30,325 nucleotides of DNA. Origin: an uncultured Collinsella sp. Its GTDB lineage: Bacteria; Actinomycetota; Coriobacteriia; Coriobacteriales; Coriobacteriaceae. The notes below the pieces were generated by a model. The model saw only the letters and a list, made by a program, of their open reading frames with translations. It did no database searches and was not told the origin of the DNA. Both the position numbers and the translations under genes were made by a program. Location of the stretch: the NCBI GenBank assembly GCA_937969105.1, contig CALBUZ010000035.1:1-30325 (forward strand), in the 5' to 3' direction. Each line of letters opens with the position of its first letter. Position 1 is the first letter of the stretch. Below, one piece after another: positions 15,966 through 23,900 of the stretch.

Positions 15966-15993
15966 CGTTATAGTCGTTATATACATTTTTCAA
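15966..15993 (-). promoter_or_regulatory. EamA promoter with GntR-B-type operator
   Basis: On the minus strand TTGAAA (15988-15993) and TATAAC (15967-15972) form a possible promoter with a short 15-base spacer. The candidate operator GTATATAACGACTA (15971-15984) fills the spacer and overlaps the -10. On the plus strand CGTTATA is directly repeated at 15966-15972 and 15975-15981. Confidence 0.5.
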
Positions 15994-16042
15994 GACACAA
16001 ATCGCCGAACGGAAAAATCTGCTCGCCCACATACTTATTGGG

Positions 16043-16125
16043 TACTCATTGGGGACGTACTTAAATGAGTAGTCGTTGGGGACGTTCCTGAATGACTAGT
16101 CATTTAAGAACGTCCCCAACGACTA
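16043..16125. repeat. Cluster of REP-like palindromes
   Basis: Three copies of a unit related to GTCRTTGGGGACGTWC are packed together. The first is a hairpin (ACTCATT 16044-16050, AATGAGT 16064-16070, 13-base loop). The second and third are inverted and head to head, forming a 56-base near-perfect palindrome (arms 16070-16097 and 16098-16125, 26 of 28 matching, no loop). Fragments of the same unit (GTCCCCAACT, AACGTCCCCAA) continue to about 16166. A related single copy is at 7641. Most of the 358-base EamA to SIS-C gap is taken up by this cluster and the next repeat. Confidence 0.8.
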
Positions 16126-16181
16126 GGACTGTCCCCAACTGCCGGCAGAAAAGGAACGTCCCCAAGCGCTGCCATGAATTC

Positions 16182-16248
16182 AGTTGCGGTGAAATAGTTC
16201 CTGAATAGAGGCTTCAGACCCCCAAACAGGAACTATTCCACCGCAACT
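16182..16248. repeat. 22-base inverted repeat downstream of SIS-C
   Basis: Arms at 16182-16203 and 16227-16248 (core GTTGCGGTG and AATAGTTCCTG) match at 21 of 22 positions across a 23-base loop. It lies 35 bases past the SIS-C stop. No T-run follows, so it is more likely a REP-like or mRNA-end structure than a classic terminator. Confidence 0.65.
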
Positions 16249-16283
16249 TATGAGGACATCGAGCTGTTAGGCCGCTCTATCCC

Positions 16284-17276
16284 CTAGTAGTCCAGCTTCC
16301 ACATGTAGCGGCGCGTCATGTAGTCCTTGTGGGTGACGGCAGAGAGCGCGCGCATGTACACGTTGTTGAGGATCGGGGCAAAGATCAGGTGGTTGAAGTA
16401 CTCGCTCACGCTGTCCTTGATGTCGTTGAGGCCGAGCTCCTTGGCGTCGAGCTGATAGACGCGCTCGCCACCGTACTGGTTGACGAAGCGGATGCCGCGC
16501 TCGTCGTTGCAGCGGCTGCGGCCGACGCTGATGAGCTGGAACAGCGAGGTGCGCTTGTCCAGGATCTCGAAGGGGCCGTGGAAGAAGTCGCAGGTGTTGA
16601 TGGTGCAGGAGTCGATCTGCAGCATCTCCTGCACGTTGCAGATGCTAAAGACGTAGGCGGCACCAAAGAGCGGACCCTGAGCCATGACGTTGATGCAGGG
16701 CTTGTCGGCGTTCTGCTCGGCCCACTTGGCAGCGAGCGGACGGGTGTACTCGACGGCCTTGCGATAGATGGGGTCGACCAAGTCAAACGCGGCCATAGCG
16801 GTCTCGTACTCGGCATAGCCCTCGGTCTGCTGCGTGAGCTCCATGGCGATCATGGTCACGACGGCGGAGTTGGTGCGGCCCATGCAGGACTCGTCGACGG
16901 CCAAGCTGTCGTACTGGATCTTGTAGTCGCAGACCTCGGTGAGGCCGGACTCGTCAACATAGATGGCGATGGTGCTGGCGCCGTGGTCCTTGGCGACCTG
17001 GGCGGCAACGATGGTCTCCTTGGTGCCGCGCATGGACACGACGACGGCCAGGGTGTTCTCGTTGACGTAGGCCGGGGTGGCGTGCACGAACTCGTTGCTG
17101 GTGTAGCTGGAGCTCACGACCTGCGTGGCCTCGTGCTCCATAAAGTACTGGGCAGGATAGTTGCCGCCGTTGGATCCGCCAGCGCCAATCCACACGACGC
17201 GCTTGATGCCGCCCTTGTCTGCCTTGTCAGCCAAAACCTGGGAGACGACATCCTTAACCTGTTCCTGAGTAGTCAT
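16284..17276 (-). CDS. SIS-domain FrlB-like protein with altered active-site motif (SIS-C)
   Basis: This 330-residue protein aligns with SIS-A and SIS-B along its length: IGAGGSNGGNYPAQYF, VVSMRGTKETIVAAQ and the C-terminus YMTRRYMWKLDY. In the second SIS domain the motif reads NTCDFFHGPFE instead of GEYFHGPFE, so the glutamate of the paralogues is replaced by aspartate and the glycine before it by cysteine. The first domain has SMRGTKET where the others have SHSGNTQE or SLGGSTPE. It probably still binds a phosphosugar, but substrate or chemistry may differ. ATG at 17276 has AAAGG about ten bases upstream. It is divergent from gntR-C across 205 bases, a classic regulator-target pair. No PTS gene adjoins it. 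Confidence 0.83.
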   Translation of the reverse strand: MTTQEQVKDVVSQVLADKADKGGIKRVVWIGAGGSNGGNYPAQYFMEHEATQVVSSSYTSNEFVHATPAYVNENTLAVVVSMRGTKETIVAAQVAKDHGASTIAIYVDESGLTEVCDYKIQYDSLAVDESCMGRTNSAVVTMIAMELTQQTEGYAEYETAMAAFDLVDPIYRKAVEYTRPLAAKWAEQNADKPCINVMAQGPLFGAAYVFSICNVQEMLQIDSCTINTCDFFHGPFEILDKRTSLFQLISVGRSRCNDERGIRFVNQYGGERVYQLDAKELGLNDIKDSVSEYFNHLIFAPILNNVYMRALSAVTHKDYMTRRYMWKLDY

Positions 17277-17313
17277 CGTGCATCAGCCTTTCTTCTCGTT
17301 TGATGCTCTCGAT

Positions 17314-17465
17314 GGCATACAAGTTACATACATGTTTTGGTTATGTCGACTAGTTGTATGCTATATTTATCTTAGAAATTTTGCTGGTAAGGTTTTCGGT
17401 AGCTTGATACCAGCGGTTTTATTGTTGTGTTGAATACATGCTTGCTTAGATAGGCATACAAGTTA
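17314..17465. promoter_or_regulatory. Divergent SIS-C/gntR-C control region with three operator copies
   Basis: The 13-base word GGCATACAAGTTA occurs exactly at 17314-17326 and 17453-17465. A reversed relative, AGTTGTATGCT (17352-17362), lies between. The outer copies sit near the SIS-C and gntR-C starts, 38 and 17 bases away respectively. This layout fits one regulator, probably GntR-C, controlling both genes and itself. The AT-rich middle must hold both promoters; I could not place their boxes reliably. Confidence 0.6.
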
Positions 17466-17481
17466 GATATAGGCTGATCGC

Positions 17482-18204
17482 ATGAACGCTTCATCTAAAA
17501 AGAAACTGAGTCAATACGAGCGCTTGGCGGGTACGCTTCGCGACCGCATCGCCGCCGGCGTCTACGCGCGCGAAGACAAGCTGCCGTCCGAGATGGAACT
17601 CATGGACGAATCGGGGCTGTCGCGCAGCACAGTGCGCCACGCCCTTAAGGTGCTCGTTGATGAGGGTCTGGTGCGCACCGAGCGTGGGCGTGGCGCCTTT
17701 GTGGCCGACACGCCGGCGCTCCATGAGAACAACCTGGTGTTTTCGAGCTACACGGCACAGGTCGAAGGCCAGGGCATGAAGCCCACCACGCGCACCGTGG
17801 ACTCGGGCTTTGCCAAGGCGGCCGGCAGCATAGCTAAGTTCTTTGACGCCGCCGTGGGCAGCAAGCTCGTCAAACTTGTCCGCCTGCGCTACCTGGACGA
17901 CGCGCCGCTGTGCCTGGAGACCACCTACCTGCCGCCAAGCTTCGAGACGCTCATCGATCGCGATATTAACGGTTCGCTCTACGCCACGCTGCGACAGGAG
18001 TTCCATCGCGCGCCGGCACAGGGGCATAAGACCTTTGAGGTGTGCTACGCCTCGCAAAACGAGGCGTTTTTGCTCAACGTTGAGCGCGGGCAGGCGCTGA
18101 TCCTGATCACCGACTACGTCTACGACACCGACGGCCGCCCGCTCCATGTCTCCAAGCGCATCCAACGCACCGACCGCGCCAAATACACCGAACCCATCGG
18201 CTAA
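17482..18204 (+). CDS. GntR/HutC-family transcriptional regulator (GntR-C)
   Basis: The 240-residue product has a winged helix at about 8-75 (LSQYERLAGTLRDRIAAGVYA, LPSEMELMDESGLSRSTVRH, ERGRGAFV) and a UTRA domain to the end (ETTYLPPSFETLIDRDI, then VYDTDGRPLHVSKRI). It is more diverged from GntR-A and GntR-B than those are from each other. It is divergent from SIS-C, and repeated 13-base words lie in the shared intergenic region, so SIS-C and its own gene are likely targets. The upstream region lacks a strong ribosome site but has no better start nearby. It ends 22 bases from the convergent GNAT gene. Confidence 0.92.
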   Translation: MNASSKKKLSQYERLAGTLRDRIAAGVYAREDKLPSEMELMDESGLSRSTVRHALKVLVDEGLVRTERGRGAFVADTPALHENNLVFSSYTAQVEGQGMKPTTRTVDSGFAKAAGSIAKFFDAAVGSKLVKLVRLRYLDDAPLCLETTYLPPSFETLIDRDINGSLYATLRQEFHRAPAQGHKTFEVCYASQNEAFLLNVERGQALILITDYVYDTDGRPLHVSKRIQRTDRAKYTEPIG

Positions 18205-18225
18205 CCTGCCAAAATAAACCTGTCC

Positions 18226-18816
18226 CTACATCGTAGGTTTGGGGAGATCGGGGAACCAGGTTGGTTTGGGTTGGTTGGGTGTGCGCTCGGCTAGGACCAG
18301 CTCCATCCAGCACATGTCGTACCAGCGGCCGAACTTTTGGGCGCAGCGGTCGAAGGCGCCCACCAGGCGATATCCCATATGGGCATGGAAATCCTGGCTG
18401 TTGTGCGTCAGGTACTCGTCGTCCTTATCGTGCGGCACGGCGATGAGGGCGCACATGTTGGTGATGCCCATCGCGACCAGGCATTGCTTGAGCGCGTCGT
18501 GCAGCTTGCGACCCAGCCCGCCATGGCGCACATCGCGCGCCAGGTAAATCGACGTCTCGACCGACCAATCGTATGCCTCGCGGCTGTTGAGCGGACTCAC
18601 ATAGGCATAGCCTACCGGACGCCCGTCCAACTCCATCACCAGATACGGATAGCGCTTGAGCGTACGCTCGATGCGCCCGGCGAACTCCTCAACGCTCGGC
18701 ACCTCGTATTCGCAGGTAATCGCCGTCTGGCGCACATACGGCTCATAGATGGCAAGCAACGCCGGCGCATCATCGGGCGTCGCCAGGCGAATCGTCGGCT
18801 CGGACATCTCGGTCAT
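18226..18816 (-). CDS. GNAT-family N-acetyltransferase (phosphinothricin acetyltransferase-like)
   Basis: The 196-residue product has the GNAT fold of the Pat/YncA type: IRLATPDDAPALLAIYEPYVRQTAITCEYEVP at the N-terminus, VGYAYVSPLNSREAYDWSVETSIYLARDVRHGGLGRKLHDAL around the acetyl-CoA loop (RHGGLGRKL), and FHAMGY-like FHAHMGYRLVGAFDRCAQKFGRWYDMCWMEL near the end. Such enzymes acetylate amino groups of small amino-acid-like compounds; the substrate here is unknown. ATG at 18816 is chosen because GGGAGAAGGG lies just upstream; a second ATG nine bases on is possible. It follows the threonine-aldolase-type gene and is separated from it by a terminator. Confidence 0.9.
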   Translation of the reverse strand: MTEMSEPTIRLATPDDAPALLAIYEPYVRQTAITCEYEVPSVEEFAGRIERTLKRYPYLVMELDGRPVGYAYVSPLNSREAYDWSVETSIYLARDVRHGGLGRKLHDALKQCLVAMGITNMCALIAVPHDKDDEYLTHNSQDFHAHMGYRLVGAFDRCAQKFGRWYDMCWMELVLAERTPNQPKPTWFPDLPKPTM

Positions 18817-18829
18817 ACAACCCTTCTCC

Positions 18830-18875
18830 CTCAAAAACAAAGGCCGCCTTGCGCCAAACCCAGCGCAAGGCGGCC
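18830..18875 (-). terminator. Terminator of the threonine-aldolase-type gene
   Basis: A perfect 13-base GC-rich stem (18863-18875 with 18842-18854; GGCCGCCTTGCGC) over an eight-base loop is followed leftward by TTTGTTTTTGAG. It lies just past the stop at 18893. Confidence 0.78.
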
Positions 18876-18892
18876 CCCGTCATTACATCAGG

Positions 18893-19918
18893 CTACAGGA
18901 CAGCCGCCAACGCGTCGATATCCTCCTGCGTCGTGGCCCAGCTGGTGCAAAAGCGCACCACCGTGTGGGTATCGTCGTACTTTTCCCAGTACTCAATCGC
19001 CGCGTGCTCGCGAATGCGGGCCATGTCCTCGTTGGGCAGAATCACGAACTGCTGGTTGGTCGGCGTCTCCAAGAAGAACTGGTAGCCGCGCTCGTGCAGC
19101 ACGCGACGCAGCGCCTGCGCGGTTTCGATCGCCTGGCGACCAATCTCAAAATACAGGCCATCGGTAAAAAGAGCCTCGAATTGCACGCCCGTCAGGCGGC
19201 CCTTGGCAAGCAGTGCGCCATGCTGCTTAATACGCGGAATGGGATGCGCCGGGGTGTGCATGCCGCTAAACACCACGGCCTCGCCGCAGAGCGCGCCGCA
19301 CTTGGTGCCGCCGATGTAGAACACGTCGCACAGCTGCGCCAGCTCGGGCAGGGTAATGTCGCACTCATCGGCCGCCAGCGCATAGGCCAGGCGGGCACCG
19401 TCCACAAACAGCGGAATCTCGCGCTTCTGGCACACCGCGTGAATCGCCGCGAGCTCGGCCTTGGAGTACAGCGTGCCGTACTCGGTCGATAGGCTCGCGT
19501 ACACGGCACCCGGGAACACCGTGTGCTCGTAGCTCTCGTTTTCGTAGAACACCTGGATATAGCTCTCGAGGTCCTCGGCGTGCATCTTGCCCTCGTAGCC
19601 GGGGATGGTAAGCACCTTGTGGCCGCCAAACTCGATGGCGCCCGCCTCGTGGCAGGCGACGTGGCCAGTCTCAGCAGCAACGACGCCCTCGTACGGTGCG
19701 AGCAGCATGTCGATCACCGTCGCGTTGGCCTGCGTGCCGCCCACCAGAAAAAACACGTCGGCATCGGGGGCCTGACAGGCCTCGCGGATAAGCTGCTTGG
19801 CACGCTCGGTATGCGCATCGGTACCGTAGCCGGGCTGCGGCTCCATATTGGTGTCGACGAGTGCCTGCAGCACTGCCGGATGTGCGCCGTGAGAATAATC
19901 GTTGTTAAACGCGAGCAT
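18893..19918 (-). CDS. Threonine-aldolase-family PLP-dependent enzyme
   Basis: The 341-residue product has the fold-type I PLP layout of low-specificity threonine aldolases. It starts FNNDYSHGAHPAVLQAL, has the glycine loop VGGTQANATVIDMLL (about 59-73), the stacking histidine region TGHVACHEAGAIE (about 84-96), the PLP aspartate segment FVDGARLAYA (about 171-180) and the Schiff-base lysine in YIGGTKCGAL (Lys206). These enzymes cleave L-threonine or related beta-hydroxy amino acids to glycine and an aldehyde. Some relatives act as beta-eliminating lyases, so the substrate is not fixed. AGAGGA lies six bases before the ATG. It precedes the GNAT gene on the same strand. Confidence 0.92.
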   Translation of the reverse strand: MLAFNNDYSHGAHPAVLQALVDTNMEPQPGYGTDAHTERAKQLIREACQAPDADVFFLVGGTQANATVIDMLLAPYEGVVAAETGHVACHEAGAIEFGGHKVLTIPGYEGKMHAEDLESYIQVFYENESYEHTVFPGAVYASLSTEYGTLYSKAELAAIHAVCQKREIPLFVDGARLAYALAADECDITLPELAQLCDVFYIGGTKCGALCGEAVVFSGMHTPAHPIPRIKQHGALLAKGRLTGVQFEALFTDGLYFEIGRQAIETAQALRRVLHERGYQFFLETPTNQQFVILPNEDMARIREHAAIEYWEKYDDTHTVVRFCTSWATTQEDIDALAAVL

Positions 19919-19963
19919 GGCAATCCTCTCTTACCGGGTATCGGCCAGATGACTCAAACGGAG

Positions 19964-20827
19964 CTATTGTACGCCGTTGGGATAGGCAATGCGCGCGGCA
20001 AGGCACTCAAGTGCCAGTACCAGAGCAAAACCGCAGCTCACGTCACTCAAAAAGTGCGCGCCGATCACGATGCGCCCAAAGGCGACGAGCGCCGCGACCA
20101 CAGCTGCCGCCCAAAAGATCACGCGGCGACGCGAAGGTTTTTCCTTAAAAGCTGCCGCGGGAAGCCCGGCGAGCATAAGGCCGATCGCCGCATGCGCCGT
20201 GTGCCCGCTCGCAAACGACTTGAACCCGTCCTTGATCACGCCGGCGGCGATATAGGTCCACTTGTCGGGATTGCCGATCACCCACCACGGCTGAAAATTG
20301 AGCCCCGGCGTGACCTCGATCACGCGCATGCGCGGGCGCGACCATAACGGCTTAACAATGACGTTGAGGATGATGGCCTGAGCGACCCACACGGCCAGCA
20401 CCATCAACGCCCAGCGCGTAAGCTCGTCGGGCTCGGTCGTGCGCGTGAGGCGGTAGGCGATGAAGTTGGCTGCGATGACCAACGCAAACGTCAGAACCAG
20501 CTGAAACGCAATAAGCTTGCCGCCGACGCGCAGCGATCCGATAATCTCGTAGCCGACCAGACCCACGTTGATCAAAACGCCCAGCGCAGCGAGCCACTTG
20601 CTCGCCTTGGAATCGGGGCGTGCCGAGCGCACGAGCATAACGCCCGCGATGCTCGCCGTCAGCTCGAACGGCAGCTCACCGGCCGCCTCGACAAAGCGAC
20701 CGTACATGCTGCCGATGTTGAACAGCGCACTCGAGATCTGATAATCAAAGAAGCTGCCCACGCCCAGACAAAGGCACAGGACAACCGCGATAATGGCGAC
20801 ATCTTTCTTATGGATGTATCCGAACAT
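19964..20827 (-). CDS. PAP2-type membrane phosphatase
   Basis: The 287-residue protein has about six membrane helices and the three PAP2 motifs: KPLWSRPR near 160, FASGHTAH near 200 and GRIVIGAHFLSDV near 250. The arginine, histidine and aspartate expected in the acid-phosphatase site are present. Family members remove phosphate from lipids such as phosphatidic acid or undecaprenyl pyrophosphate at the membrane. ATG at 20827 follows GAAAGGAAA. It lies 82 bases after mfd on the same strand. A GCGGGGC/GCCCCGC hairpin lies in that gap without a T-run, so co-transcription with mfd is possible. Confidence 0.9.
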   Translation of the reverse strand: MFGYIHKKDVAIIAVVLCLCLGVGSFFDYQISSALFNIGSMYGRFVEAAGELPFELTASIAGVMLVRSARPDSKASKWLAALGVLINVGLVGYEIIGSLRVGGKLIAFQLVLTFALVIAANFIAYRLTRTTEPDELTRWALMVLAVWVAQAIILNVIVKPLWSRPRMRVIEVTPGLNFQPWWVIGNPDKWTYIAAGVIKDGFKSFASGHTAHAAIGLMLAGLPAAAFKEKPSRRRVIFWAAAVVAALVAFGRIVIGAHFLSDVSCGFALVLALECLAARIAYPNGVQ

Positions 20828-20909
20828 GCTTTCCTTTCGATGGGACTGGAATCAACCTGCGAGGTAGCGGGGCAAAGAACAACTGGTAGCCCCGCCACGC
20901 CCCTACTTG

Positions 20910-23900
20910 TTAGTCGTCGTCGCTGGCACCCAGCTGCTGCAGCAGCATGAGCGCGGCCGCCACGGGGCCGGTGCCGTCGTTGGCGTCGAGGCCGCGGCCC
21001 AGGCCGCTGCCCGCGCCGGCGCCCGCCTTGTAGGGCACCGATAGCTTGCGGCTCTTGGGGAAGTTCACCGCACCGTAGCGAGTCTTAAGCTCAAAGGCCA
21101 CCTTCTTGGGCACTTCGACGCCCAAAAACGTGATGCGTCCGCCGCTGAGCGTGACGCTCTCGAGCCCCAGGCGCTCGCCGCGAATACGAATGCGCGCGCG
21201 GTTGAACAGGTTGAGTCCCGCCAACGGCAGCTCGCCATGCGCGGCCTCGGTCTCCTCCTGCACCTCGTCGATGCTCTCCAGGTCCTCGGCCGCCGCGAGC
21301 TTGCGGTACACGAGCACGCGCTGGTCCACCGCCGGCATGTACTCCTCGGACAAGAAGTAGTCGGCCGGCAGGTTGATGCCCACGCTCGCCGCCTCCACGC
21401 CGGCATCGTCGTCGCCGCGTGCCTCGGCCACGGCCTGTCCCAGCATCTGCGTAAACAGGTCAAAGCCCACGCTCGACAGGTTACCGTGCTGCTCGGCGCC
21501 CATGAGCGAACCGGCACCGCGGATCTCCAGGTCGCGCATGGCGATGCGCATGCCGCTGCCCAGGTCCTGGAACTCGGAAAGCGCGGTCAGACGTGCCGTT
21601 GCCTCCTCGGTAAGCGGCAGCTCGCCGGGGAACATAAAGTACGCGTATGCCTGCGTGGCCGAGCGGCCCACGCGGCCCTTAAGCTGATAAAGCTGTGCCA
21701 GACCCAGACGCTGCGAGTCCTCGATGATGAGCGTGTTGGCCGTTGCGTTGTCGATGCCGCTCTCCACAATGGTCGTGGCGATAAGCACGTCAATCTTCTT
21801 GGTCGCGAACTCGATCATCACGTCCTCGACCTCGCGCGGGCTCATCTTGCCGTGTGCCACGCCCACGCGCGCCTCGGGCGCAGCCTCGTGCACGCGCGCC
21901 ACGGCATCGTCGATGGTCTTGACGCGGTTGGACACGTAATACACCTGACCGCCGCGGCCCACCTCCAGGCGAATCGCCGCACTTACCACGTCGGGGTCGT
22001 ACTCCCCCACGTGCACGATCACGGGACGACGCCCGGTCGGCGGTGTGGTGATCAGGCTCATGTCGCGCACGCCGCTCGTGGCCATCTGCATGGTTCGCGG
22101 AATAGGCGTTGCCGAGAGCGTGAGCACGTCGATTTGCTCGCGCAGGTTTTTGAGCTGCTCCTTGTGCTGCACGCCAAAGCGCTGCTCTTCGTCGATGATC
22201 ACCAGGCCCAGGTTCTTGGGGTTCACATCGGCCGAAAGCAGACGGTGCGTGCCAATGAGCACATCAATCGTGCCCTCGGCAAACGCCTTGAGCGCGCGCT
22301 TTTGCTGTGCCGGCGTGCGGAAGCGGCTGAGTACCTCGACCTCAAGGCCAAACGGGGCAAAGCGTTCAAAGAATGTCTCGTAGTGCTGCTGGGCCAGAAT
22401 GGTCGTGGGGCAGAGCACCATGACCTGGCGGCCGGAGTCCACGCACTTAAAGGCCGCGCGCAGGGCGACCTCGGTCTTGCCAAAGCCCACGTCGCCGCAC
22501 AGCAGGCGGTCCATGGGCTTGGGCGCCTCCATGTCGGCCTTGATGTCGGCGATAGCCTCCAGCTGGTCACGCGTCTCGTCGTAGGGGAAACTCTCCTCCA
22601 TCTCGATCTGCTCGGGCGTATCGGGCGGACAGGCGATACCGGTAATCGACGAGCGGCGCGTATACAGGTCGACCAGGTCAAACGCCAGCTTTTTGGCATT
22701 CTTGCGCGCCTTGTTGGTAGCCCGCGTCCAGTCGGCGGTGTTGAGCCTGGTCAAGCGCGGTTTATCGCCGTCGGGACCAACATAGCGCGTAATGCGGTCA
22801 ACCTGCTCCAGCGGCACGTAGAGCTTGTCGCCATCGGCGTATTCCAGCAAAAAGTAGTCGCGTTCCTTGCCGCCCACTTCCTGGCGCGCGATCTCGCTAA
22901 AGAGCGCGATACCGTGGGTAGCATGCACCACGTAGTCGCCCGGCTTAAACGGGAAGGTGATCTGTGTAATGTCAACCTTGCGGCGGCTGCGCGCGCGGTT
23001 GGCATCCATGCGAGCGTTGAGGTCGGCGATCGAGAACACGGCAAAATTGGCGTCGGGCACCACCACGCCCTGCGGCAGGGCAGCGTCCACAAAGGTCACG
23101 CGCCCGCGCGAGATGGTGGGCACGGCGGCGCCGGCGGCAGCCTGCGCGGCGCCCGCCTCGAGCGAGCGGGCGTTGAGCGCATCGGCCTTACGCTCGCGAA
23201 TGGAAGCATGGGCCTCCTGGCGTGCGGCACGGTCGGCGGAATCCGCCGCTGCCACGCGCACGCGCTCGCCAATGACGCCGGCGTTTTCGGGCGCGGCAGT
23301 CAGCGATTCCTCAAAGGTAATGCCCTCGTCGCCAAAGGTGAGCTCCATCGACTCGCGCGCACCGCGGTCGGGGATGGCAAACACGCAGGCATAGCGCTTG
23401 CCCACGACCTCCTGGATGCGCGTCATAAAACGGTTGTCCGAGCCTGCAATGGCAGGCTGCTCAATCTTGAGCTCGGCCGTCACCGCACCGCCGGCACGGA
23501 TGAGGCTCACATAGTTCAGGCGTTGCTGGGAACCAAAGTCGAGTTGCTGGGCACGCACGTACAGGCCGTCCAGACGGTCGACTCCCGCCTCGCCGGCACG
23601 TGCCTCGATATCCTCGTAGGCGCGCAGGCAATCGTCGAACAGCGAGCGCGGCTCGGACAGTACCACGAGCGCCTTGCCGCTCACATGCGACAGCGGGCTC
23701 ACGGTCTGGCCGTACATCACCGGCAAAAAGCGGTCGAGCTCAGGCGTGACGATGCGCGCATCCACCATCTCGAGCAGCGCCGCCAACTTGCTGTCGTCCT
23801 GGCTGGCGCGGTAGAGCGCCACATGCATGTTGTGGACGGCCTCGTCGGTAAGCGCCAGCTCGCGACAGGGGAAGATCTCGATGCTGTCCTCGTTGCCGAT

